Shown piece by piece: positions 34,335-44,028 of a DNA stretch of 64,000 nucleotides; positions within the stretch are counted from its first letter, which is position 1, and every line of letters starts with the position of its first letter. The DNA lies in NCBI RefSeq assembly GCF_022605165.1, contig NC_063068.1, positions 4,836,001-4,900,000 on the forward strand, read 5' to 3'. This DNA is from Purpureocillium takamizusanense (lineage: Eukaryota; Ascomycota; Sordariomycetes; Hypocreales; Ophiocordycipitaceae). Both the position numbers and the translations under genes were made by a program. The notes under the pieces were generated by a model. It made no database searches. It was given only the letters and a program-made list of their open reading frames with translations, and was not told the origin of the DNA.

Positions 34335-37300
34335 ATGACGCGGAACAATCTCTCAGAGCACATCACCTGGCTGCTGCAGAACGTCGCGTTAACTAAGCCG
34401 CCCGCGCCTTCATTCCCCGGCATCACCGATCCCAGCTCGCTCGAGGCGTCACAGTCGCAGGGAAGGGGATCGCAATCTCTCCCCGCGCGCGCCGCTGCAC
34501 TCGATAGATCAGCCCCCAATCGCCCGCCGCCGCCGGGGCCAGCGCGTGACTCGGCCTGGCCCGCTGTGAATGCGTTGCCCGTTACTTACGAGGTGACAGT
34601 GGAGGATCACAGCATGGGGCGAATGACCTCGACCACAAAATCAAAGAAGCCGCTACTGGTATCTCAGCGAGGACAACAACCCCTTACGCCGTCTGCCACC
34701 AATGACGGACAAGAAAGGCCCTACCGGGATGGAGGTTCGTGCAGCAGGATCCCCCATGATGCAGCCGAAGCTGACAATTATAGGCGGCTCACGGGTATCT
34801 CGAGTCAAGTTGGGCTCTTCTCCGTCCAAAGTTGCCCCCCGGCGATACGCTTCCCCCGACTTCAAAGTAGATCTGTCCGACTTCGACGCCGACGGCCTCG
34901 AGTGCATGGACCTGACAAATACTACAACTGGTTCCGCCGAGTCGCTCGAATTTGGCGAAGACGTCCGCCTCTGGGACGATGAGACTGCCACATGGTCTCC
35001 CTTACCGTCTTCAAGAGGTTCAAAGAAACGGAAGAGCGATGGTATCACTAGGGACGAGCCTGGCCCTGACGACAGCTTCCCAGATATATATCACGTTCTC
35101 GGAACCGATCCGCCCGCATCAACACCAGGGAACAGATCCACGGTGCGTCGAGATGGACTCACAGGGAGCGTCAAACAGCGCCCTGCGAGACATACGCCCG
35201 GTCAACTTCAGGGGTCCCACTCCGCTACAAGCAAAGCCACCAACTCCATCCCAAGCCTTGGCCAAGTCATGTCATCGCCTTCTAAGCGGGCGGCAAGTAG
35301 ACGTGATGCGGCTGAGATGAATCAAACACCGACAAAAAGCACTCCACGGCCATCAGGAAGCAGCAAGAAGCAGCGCGTCCTGCCTGAGCCAGGCTTTTCC
35401 TCCGAGGATGAAGGACGCCTCGAAATGGCGAGACCTCGATCGGTCGAAAGAAATGACTATATACCGGACTCCGAAGATGAGTTCGTGACGCCGCCCTCTC
35501 ACAATATAACGGCACGCTCATCCAGAGAGCCTCCCCCTAAATCCAGTCGGGAAGAGGTGCCTTCAGTGCCAGGGGCATCTTCAAGACCGCCCGATACATC
35601 AACAACGAGGGTCGTCTCTCCGCCTCGGGTCCCTCTGCTCGATTCCTCACTCATTTCTATTGGAAGCGACTCCAGAGAGATCGGGGTAGGGCTAGGGAGC
35701 GATTCGCGGCCCGACCTGCTGGTCCCTTCCGAGCTCGGCCCGTCGTCTGCGAGTCAGTCTCCCAAGCTGCTTTCTCACTTGTCTGAAAACCCTCAGGCGC
35801 TCGCAACGGGACATGCATTGCTCGAGTCTCGGATACGACAAAATGGACAGGATTTCATGCGCGCGATTAATGAGCGGTGGCCTAAAGAAAGGCGCAACGA
35901 GGTCAAGGCTGAAAAGGAACGACTGATCAAGCAACAAAAGGCAGTCAAGAATCTCACCGATGCTATGAAGTCCTACACAGACCTATGTGTGCAACGAGAA
36001 TCACTGGCGAAAAGAATTGCACAGTCCTACGCGGATGGGATCGACACAGAGGATGACGAGGTTCAGCTCGACGACCTCACAGAAGTGGTCGAACTGAAGG
36101 AGGATGAATTGAATCGCATAATCACTGACGCTGGCTTGGATGAATCCTCCTTCATCCAGCCTGCTCACGGGTCGAGTTCTGGCAGCACTGGGAGTCGAGG
36201 ACCAGTCGTCTTTGGCACACAATCACCATCTGTCGACCCTCATGAGACATCACGACCGTCCAGAGTATCGCCAAACAGTAATCCTGTGGGGACGCAGGTC
36301 ATCCACCAGACGCAAATGTCTGGGGCTTCGCAGTCGCGTGTGTGGAACCAGCCTATCCAAGCAGCCCCGAGCATGCCGAGAAGCAGCCTGATATCCCAAG
36401 AAGGCGAGGATGCGACAATGCGGCCATTTCCGCGGGAACTCCCCACGACTTCACGGGCCGCGAGGAGGCCTCAGCCGGCGCCCCCTATGTTTGAAGAATC
36501 CGCCGCGGATATAGCTGCGGCAGAGGATTTCTATTCTGAAGTCGACGAGCCGGACGTGCAACATCTGCCTACACTACAGCACCGAAAAACGCACTTGGAG
36601 GCTCGCCATCATACGCCAAAGAAGCATGGACACCTGACCAGCGACAATTTCAGCGATTTCGGCGACGACGCCGAGATGCTTGAGCTTGTACGGGATTGCG
36701 AGACGCGTGAGTCTGTGGTACCACGACATGTCTTCTCCGAAACATCTGGAAACGCCGGGCCCGTTTCCAGACGAACACCATCTAAGAGACAGGCCGCGCC
36801 TATTATCCCCGATCTGAGCATCCCTCCCGAGCTCATGAGGCACTCGTGGTCTCCAGAGGTTCAGAAGATGCTCAAGGACCGGTTTAGAATGAAGGGGTTT
36901 CGACAAAACCAGCTGCAAGCCATCAACGCAACCTTGTCTGGTGAGGATGCATTCGTTCTGATGCCAACCGGCGGAGGCAAGTCGTTATGCTACCAGTTGC
37001 CTGCAGTAGTGAGAAGCGGCAAGACGAGAGGCGTTACCATTGTCGTCTCCCCGCTGCTGAGTTTGATGCAGGATCAGGTCGACCACATGAAGGCACTCGG
37101 AATCCAAGCCGTGGCATTCAATGGCGAATGTTCTGCGGAGTACAAGAGGCAGGTGATGAGCGCCTTCAGCGAGCGGAGCCCAGAGCACTTCATCGAGCTG
37201 CTCTACGTCACGCCAGAGATGGTCAGCAAGAACGCGGCGTTCAACAACGCGATGCAGAACTTGTATCGCCGGGGCAAGTTTGCGCGGCTCGTCATTGACG

Positions 37301-39504
37301 AAGCTCATTGCGTGAGCCAGTGGGGGCACGACTTTCGACCCGACTACAAGACTCTCGGACAGGTCCGACTGAAGTTCCCCGAGGTCCCTGTCATGGCCCT
37401 GACGGCCACGGCGACGCAGAACGTCATTGTCGATATCAAACACAACCTCGGCATGGTTAACTGCCAGATCTTCTCTCAAAGCTTCAACCGACCGAACCTC
37501 TACTACGAGGTCAGGCCAAAGGGCACCAATGCCAGCGCAACCGAAAAGATTGCCACCCTGATCAACAGCAAATACCCTGGCGTCACCGGTATCGTCTACA
37601 CCATCTCACGAAAGCAGGCCGAAAATGTCGCGTCGGCGCTCTGTGACCATGGCATTGCAGCACGTCACTACCATGCGGCAATTGAGCCGAGCGAGAAAGT
37701 CGCAGTGCAGACGGCTTGGCAGAAAGGATCCGTCAAGGTAGTTGTGGCAACGATAGCGTTTGGCATGGGCATCGACAAGCCCGACGTCCGATTTGTCGTG
37801 CACCACGGGCTTCCCAAGAGCTTGGAGGGCTACTACCAAGAGACGGGTCGGGCTGGCAGAGACGGCAAGCCCTCCGACTGCATTCTTTTCTACGGAAAGG
37901 GGGATATAAGAGTCCTCAAGAAATTGATTGCCGACGGAGATGGCAACGCGGAGCAGATTGAGCGGCAAATGGCGATGCTGAACCGCGTCACGGCCTTTTG
38001 TGATAACAAGTCGGATTGCCGCCGCACAGAGATCCTTCGCTACTTCGGAGAGGACTTCACTCCTTCCCAATGCCACCAGTCATGCGACAACTGCCAAGCC
38101 GGGCTTGTTTTTGAGCAAAAAGATGTTTCGGACTATGCCATCGCCGCCATTCGTGTTGTCCAGAACCAGAGACGCCTGACGACGAACCAATGTGCCGATA
38201 TCTTGACGGGTAAAAAGTATCCAGCCAATGAACAGAAGAACTCGACTGAGCAATATGGCATGGCACGGGATATCAAGAGGCACGAGGTCATTCGCATCAT
38301 CGACCGCTTGTCCGCGGAGAAGGCCTTTCGCGAAGAAAACGTGGTCGGCAACTACGGCATGGCCATTCAATATCTTCAGATGGGGCCGACTGCGCGGCTC
38401 TTCCTCACTGGCCAGCGGAAGCTCATGCTTACCGTCGAGGTGACGGACGACAAGAGCTCCAAATCGACCAAGTCGAAGGCCAAGAAGACGACAAAGAAGA
38501 AGGCAACCGACCAGGAGAACGCGACAATCCAGTCGACGTATGTTTCGTCCCCGGCGGAAAGGCGCAAGCGGCGATCAAGGGCAGTAGAGAGCGAGGATGA
38601 GGACGAGTTCCCCGTCACCGCCCACGGATATAGGAATGACGGATTTGTCATATCGGACGACGACATGCATGATGATGACAATGATGACAACGATGAGGAG
38701 GCGTTTGCCCCATTGCCCCAGCATCGACCCGCGAAGCCCCCAGCAAGAAAGGCCATGACCCCTGCCCCAGGCAAGCAGCTCGAGGACCTTTCGGAACTCC
38801 ACCAAGACTTGGTCAATGGGTTCGTGCTCGAGGCCCAAAAGGTGGAGGAGCAGATTCGCAATAAGAAGGAACTCCGCCGCCCGCTCTTTACGGAACGAGA
38901 CTTTCGACAAATGGCCATCAAGTGGACGACTACGCTGGACCAGATGGCCCGTATCCCCGGCATCGATCCGGACAAGGTCCGCGAGCACGGGCCTAGGCTC
39001 TTGCCGCTGCTGCGGAAGCACTACGACTTCTACCAGCAGACGGTCGGGGTCGATGGAGAGTCCGACCAGGACCAGGGCCAGGAGATTGTCGACTTGATCA
39101 GCTCCGACATTGAGATGGACGAGGACATGGCTGAAGCCGAGGACTCGCACTACTTTACTGAGAGGCCGCGGCCCGAGGTCCAGGCGTTTCACGAAAGGCT
39201 GCAGGGGCTCAACAGCCAGCAACAGCAGCAGCAGCAGCAGCAGGCGAGCCACTCCCGGCCAAAGTCGTCTTACAAGAGTGGAGGGAACAGGAGGTTCTCG
39301 GGCAAGAAGTGGCAGAAGAAAGGCGGTGGCGTGCCGTCCAAGCGAAAGGCGAGCGGCGGCTTCGGAAGGAAGTCTGGCGGGTCGTCGTCGGCGGCGGCAG
39401 GGTCATCGTCGTGGGCGACGGCCGGCGGCAGCGGGGCCGGGAGCAAGCGGGACGGCAAAATCGTCAAGAAGTCGGGCGGCGGCATTGGGCTCATGCCAAT
39501 GTGA
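34335..39504 (+). CDS. RecQ family DNA helicase (Sgs1/BLM/QDE-3-like)
   Basis: A 3'-to-5' DNA helicase acting in double-Holliday-junction dissolution and fork restart; Neurospora QDE-3 also acts in quelling. Two exons: 34335-34734 and 34784-39504. The 49-nt intron begins GTTCGT, has CTGAC and ends TTATAG. The join is phase 1 and the product is 1706 residues. The conventional open frame starting at 34702 misses the true N-terminus [16 protein letters not shown]. Parts: a long disordered, Ser/Pro-rich N-terminal half; Walker [13 protein letters not shown] at about 859; DEAH in [18 protein letters not shown] at about 969; the C-terminal helicase domain with [13 protein letters not shown] and [10 protein letters not shown]; a RecQ zinc-binding cysteine set ([17 protein letters not shown]); an RQC winged helix from about 1240; an HRDC-like segment at about 1470-1540; a Q9 tract at about 1612; and a basic Gly/Ser-rich tail. 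Stop at 39502-39504. Confidence 0.93.
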
Positions 39505-40221
39505 GAAGGAGCAAGATCGATCCACTTGCTCTGGTGGTCACACGTGTGTTTTTCCATGTGCGTGGTCGAAACGATTCATGCTAGAAACGGGGTTCTTTTG
39601 GCATAGTACATCTTCTCATTGCGGAGTTCGCGCCGTCCCTGCAATGAGGTCGGTCGGCATGATCCTCTTGCGGCACTTTGCGGAGACTTGTAGCATGATG
39701 CGGGGCGTATGGACGCAGCGTGACTTGTTTTCGAGAATATTTTGGGCGGGTGCCAACCCCTCAGGCAGCGTCACGCATAGCATACTTTGTTGCCCATGAC
39801 ATGAATACTCAACACAATACCATACATATCATGAGAGCAGTCGGGGCGCTTCGTAGACACGCAGCAGTTCGTCAGTCCGTCACTCAGTCGGCGGCGGCGC
39901 ACCGTGTATGAGACCAGAAAGACCGTGACGGGAGGGTAAGCCGCGTTTGGATCGCGTGCCTTTTGATTTGAAGCAGCTCGCTACCACCGACTGCCTGACT
40001 ACCTAGCAAGCAAAGAACAGAATGCGGCTAAAGAAGAAGAAAGGAAAATTTAACTTGTCTCGGGGTATCTCCACACATCGTCCCATCATGGCGCCCCTTC
40101 CGGATCTAGCATACAAAGCGCGCCTAGCCACGTTCCCTAACAAGCACGCGCGAGAGACAAAGGGTAGATGAGAGGACGGAGGAGAAACATTTGCGTGGGC
40201 GGATGCCAACAACAAGGTACT

Positions 40222-40260
<39 letters not shown>

Positions 40261-40533
40261 TGCGGAGGCGTCCGAAAGAAAGCCTGCCGCTACGAGCCAC
40301 ACAAGCCAACAGGGGACGCTGCAAATTCGACGGGCCCCCAGACTCATATGCCGTGCCGGCCATCGTCGCCCGATGCGCCGCGCTATAAACATGTGTAAAG
40401 AAGTCGCGGACAAGAAGCTCACGGTCAGTTGCCCGACCTAAATGTATATACATGGGACTCAAAAGTTCTCAAGTGCAGCACAGCTGCACGTTGGAAGAAA
40501 TAGCTGCGACATCTGCAGGCTGGTTGGGGTTAT
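39505..40533. other. Convergent spacer, RecQ gene and kar9
   Basis: About 1 kb between two stop codons with no coding signal. It holds an AGC microsatellite (40222-40256) and AT-richer stretches near 39730-39830 likely to serve 3'-end formation. Confidence 0.6.
40222..40256. repeat. (AGC)11-12 microsatellite
   Basis: 35 uninterrupted bases of AGC, intergenic in the convergent spacer; the longest trinucleotide array I see in the window. Confidence 0.9.
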
Positions 40534-43500
40534 TCAATGGCGCCACCTCGGTTTGGAGTCTTTCGGATCCATAGGCATCGGCTTGCGGAGACCCGTACGA
40601 CTGGATGTAGAGCGAGCGCCGGCGACTGATTGAGAGCTGTCACGCCCTGTGCTTCCCTCCTTCGTCCCCTTTGGCAACGGGAGTAGCGAGCTTCGGCGCG
40701 ACGAGGATGCTAGGGAGCTGGCCGGACGAGCCGGCTGGCTGTTGTCGGCTGTCGTTTCGGACATCGATGGCTGCATGGATACGTGGCGCCTGGCAGGCAT
40801 CACCGGCGTGGAGGCCTGGGTCGAGAGCCGCGGCTTGGTAAGGGTTTGCTGAGAATAGGGGCCTGGGGAGGCGAGCCGTTCGCGAAACGATAGGCGTGAA
40901 TGATTAGTTCGAGAAGGCGTCTCACCGGCCGTTGGAGGTTCCGACCCGGCCCGCCCGACGCTGCTCCGGAGCGTCGGCAATCTCGAGCCAGCAGTAGAGG
41001 GCGTGACAGCCGACACGGATCGCTGAGTGCTCGGTGTCCGGGCATATGGGCTCGGCGTCGTGAGGCTCATGGGTTTGAAGTTGTGGCCGGTATCCAGGGT
41101 CGCGACATTGGTGGATCCGTTCCACGGGGGCCGATGGCCCGCCGTCGATCCGGGCCGAGGCGTCATGCCCCCAGGAACCGGCGTGACGGTGGATGAGCTG
41201 GCAATCGTGGACAGTCGCGGCCCTTTCCGTTGGGACTGGTAGGACGTCGGCGCGGGGAGGGACGAGTGCCGCCGGCCGGACGGGCGAGGGACTGAACCAG
41301 CACGAGGAGACCTTCCCTTGGCGGCCGGCTGCGGAGTGCGAGGGTCGAATCCGAGGCTAGACATGATGACCGAAGAGGGCGGCGAGCTGCCAGGCGTCTC
41401 ACGGCCGCTCCCGGTGGTAGATCTGTCGTTGGACAGCATGCTAGAAACCGAGTCTCGGAGGTGCTGGCCGCCGCGTCTGTCAGCATGCATCTCCTCGACA
41501 ACTGCATCTGACTCCCGCATCTGCTCCTTGAGAGACTGCCACCGGGCCTGCATATCGCTGTGAAGGCGTAGAATCTCCCCGTTGACGGTGAGGCGCTCCT
41601 GGACCCCCTTGTCGATGATGGACAGAACCCTCTCAATGGCGGGACCGTAGTGAGTCTTCTTAGCTTCGTAGCTTTCCACCTTCTTCATCATGGCTGGGGG
41701 GTTCGTCAAATGCAGGCCGGCGTCTACCGCCTCTCTAAACTTGAGCAGCGAGCGCTGAACGGACTCGTGCATCTTTTGTGCTTGGCGGCCGGCCCCGCGA
41801 AAGACAATGACCCAGCGGTCCTCGCCCAATTCCTTGCGCAGAGACTCGGCGTCCTTCTCCAGCTTCTTGTAACTGGCATCCAGGCCATCCCTCCGCATGT
41901 CGAGCTCTTCACAAGCAGTCGGGAACGACTTTTCGGCCCTCGCTTCAAAGACAGACAGTCGCATGGGCAGGAAGTCGAGTGATGCTCTCAACGGCTGCAT
42001 TCGCGCGAAAAGGGCCAGGAGGCTGGAGTCGTCTTGCGACAAGGTCGGCGTGTCGGGTGTGCCGGGGCTCATCGGAGGGAGGCTGAGTCGGCCAGGGGCC
42101 TGCAATCGCGGACCTGGCGCCGGCGTGTCCTCAACGATGGTCTCGAGGTCGCCAATGTCGACGTTGTCTCCGCTGGCGGCGGCGACGATGCTCTTGTGGC
42201 GGCGCTCCTCCATCTCGAACACCAGCCGGCTAAGTTCGTCCATCTCGCCTTGAATGTCGCCCAGGACGTTGTTCCACAGCTCCTCCCACTCCATGGCAAT
42301 TTCCACTTGCGCGCGCACGCTGTGCAGGGTGGCTCGAATCTTGGCCCACTCGTCGATGACGGACTCCATCTGGCTCACGGCACGCTTCAGGTCCTCGGAG
42401 GGCACGGTGGAGATGTCGTCACGGCCCTGGAGTTCCTCGATGGCGCTGACGTATGCGTTGATAAGCTCCTCGAAGCGAGCAATCGCAGCCTCGACCTCCT
42501 CCAGGCCTTCGCGGCCACCGGCGGCCGCCCATTCAACATCATCTTCGCTGTCGAGGCCGCCAATGACTTCTTGCGCCTTGAAGATCCAGCTCCTAATCTG
42601 ATCGGCGGCGTTGATGAGCGCCTTGGAGGCAACCTGGGCGGTAGGTATAGCAGAAACTCTACTTGACAACGTCTCTGCATCGGGGAGCTGCAGGGACGTC
42701 AACTGGGCAAGCTGGTTGGCAAATGAGGCGCGAGACAAGGTGTAAATAGACCCCGGCCGGGTGTGGCCCGGCGTAAAGTAGGAGCTTAGTCCAGGTGTAT
42801 AATCGCTGGGAGAGGCGACGGCTGGAGGCGTGACTGTGGACGGCGGCGTGTCCTTTGGCGGCGGCGGCGGCGGCAGCGGCTGCTGGTGCATGTCTTGGGG
42901 AGAAGGTGGGTGGATGATGCGCTCGAGGTGCTCACGGCGAGTATCGAGCGTGACCTTTGTGCCATTACCGTTGGTGTGGTCCGGCAGACGGTACTTTTGT
43001 GTGTCCATGGCCAGGGGCTCTGGGGCCTGAATCTCGGGCAGCTGAGGAGACTCGGCGGCAATGATAGGCAGTGCCGTCGAATCGAGCGACGTCAATGAGG
43101 CGGATGCGGCGCCGGCACCTTTCCAAGGCCGGCCGCGCCTGGATATGACGGATTTGATGGAGGCGGCCTGGTGCTTCTGGTCGAGCTGACGGAGTTGCTG
43201 TTCGTCGAGGCGACCAACGCTGTCGAAGTGCGGCGTGGGAGGGGCCTTCTTGGCGGCGCCAAAGCCCAATGCCTTGAGCCTGGCGGCCAAGCCGGGCGAC
43301 GTCTTGCGGACGGCAGAAGGTGGAGGCTGAGGGTCGTTGAGCTGCTGGGGCTGGGAGGACGGGCGGGCAATGGCGGGGTGCCCTCTGTTGTGGTTGAAGG
43401 CGGTCGCGTTGGCCGCGGTAGCCTTGTCCGTGGACGGGGTCGCGCAGAGGATGGAACCAGTCGCGGCGGCTGTCAAGCTGCCACGACTTGTGCTCCTCGA

Positions 43501-44028
43501 GGTATTATTCGTCGAAGTACGGCTGAGCGCAGGCGTGTCGAAGGGGACGGGGGTCAAGTCGCGGTCTAGAAGATCGGGGTGGAAGGAGCCGTAAAGATGG
43601 GGATTCTGGTGAGGAGGAGGAGGAGTCGCTGCGGTCGGCTCGGGGATGGCGGCGGCGGAGTTGTCGTAGTCGTGAACGAGGACGTGAGCTCCTGGGAATG
43701 CAGTGGGCGCGGCAGCTGTAGCTCTCGCTGTCGCTGTCGCTGTCGCTGTTCCTGGTGCGGTTGCGTTGGTGGCGCCACGTGGTGGAGCTGCTGGGAGGCA
43801 GGCACCCTCACTGGCTAGGTCGGCAGATTCCAGGGCTTGGTCGCCGGCATCTCGGGACAGCTGGTGGGTGCCTTGTTGAGGCGCGTCGTCGACGTTGAAG
43901 CGGAGGTGGCGGCCTTCTGGATTGTGCGCGAGCGGACCCACGGCGGCGCTGTCTTGGTCGGTGCCCGAGTTGTCGGAGCTCGCGGGGGCCAGGTCCAGAG
44001 GAGGCGGCGGCTCGGTGTGGGCGTTCAT
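40534..44028 (-). CDS. kar9: Kar9-like karyogamy / spindle-positioning protein
   Basis: In yeast, Kar9 links the microtubule plus-end protein Bim1 (EB1) to type-V myosin and guides the spindle along actin. Single exon of 1164 residues. The open frame continues upstream to 44187, but no ATG precedes 44028 (MNAHTEP). A GTAGGT donor-like site in the leader (about 44105) suggests a possible 5' UTR intron. Residues 1-440 are low in complexity (Pro, Ala, Thr-rich; alternating Thr/Ala near 43690-43760). The conserved helical Kar9 region runs from about 446 (LSSRVSAIPTAQVASKAL, IRSWIFKAQEVIGGLD) to about 833 (LRLHSDMQARWQSLKEQM). The C-terminal 300 residues are basic and Ser/Thr/Pro-rich, as expected for microtubule- and EB1-binding tails, and include GSRLPTLRSS, an SxLP-type candidate. 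Stop TGA 40534-40536. Confidence 0.88.
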   Translation of the reverse strand: MNAHTEPPPPLDLAPASSDNSGTDQDSAAVGPLAHNPEGRHLRFNVDDAPQQGTHQLSRDAGDQALESADLASEGACLPAAPPRGATNATAPGTATATATARATAAAPTAFPGAHVLVHDYDNSAAAIPEPTAATPPPPHQNPHLYGSFHPDLLDRDLTPVPFDTPALSRTSTNNTSRSTSRGSLTAAATGSILCATPSTDKATAANATAFNHNRGHPAIARPSSQPQQLNDPQPPPSAVRKTSPGLAARLKALGFGAAKKAPPTPHFDSVGRLDEQQLRQLDQKHQAASIKSVISRRGRPWKGAGAASASLTSLDSTALPIIAAESPQLPEIQAPEPLAMDTQKYRLPDHTNGNGTKVTLDTRREHLERIIHPPSPQDMHQQPLPPPPPPKDTPPSTVTPPAVASPSDYTPGLSSYFTPGHTRPGSIYTLSRASFANQLAQLTSLQLPDAETLSSRVSAIPTAQVASKALINAADQIRSWIFKAQEVIGGLDSEDDVEWAAAGGREGLEEVEAAIARFEELINAYVSAIEELQGRDDISTVPSEDLKRAVSQMESVIDEWAKIRATLHSVRAQVEIAMEWEELWNNVLGDIQGEMDELSRLVFEMEERRHKSIVAAASGDNVDIGDLETIVEDTPAPGPRLQAPGRLSLPPMSPGTPDTPTLSQDDSSLLALFARMQPLRASLDFLPMRLSVFEARAEKSFPTACEELDMRRDGLDASYKKLEKDAESLRKELGEDRWVIVFRGAGRQAQKMHESVQRSLLKFREAVDAGLHLTNPPAMMKKVESYEAKKTHYGPAIERVLSIIDKGVQERLTVNGEILRLHSDMQARWQSLKEQMRESDAVVEEMHADRRGGQHLRDSVSSMLSNDRSTTGSGRETPGSSPPSSVIMSSLGFDPRTPQPAAKGRSPRAGSVPRPSGRRHSSLPAPTSYQSQRKGPRLSTIASSSTVTPVPGGMTPRPGSTAGHRPPWNGSTNVATLDTGHNFKPMSLTTPSPYARTPSTQRSVSAVTPSTAGSRLPTLRSSVGRAGSEPPTAGETPSRTNHSRLSFRERLASPGPYSQQTLTKPRLSTQASTPVMPARRHVSMQPSMSETTADNSQPARPASSLASSSRRSSLLPLPKGTKEGSTGRDSSQSVAGARSTSSRTGLRKPMPMDPKDSKPRWRH

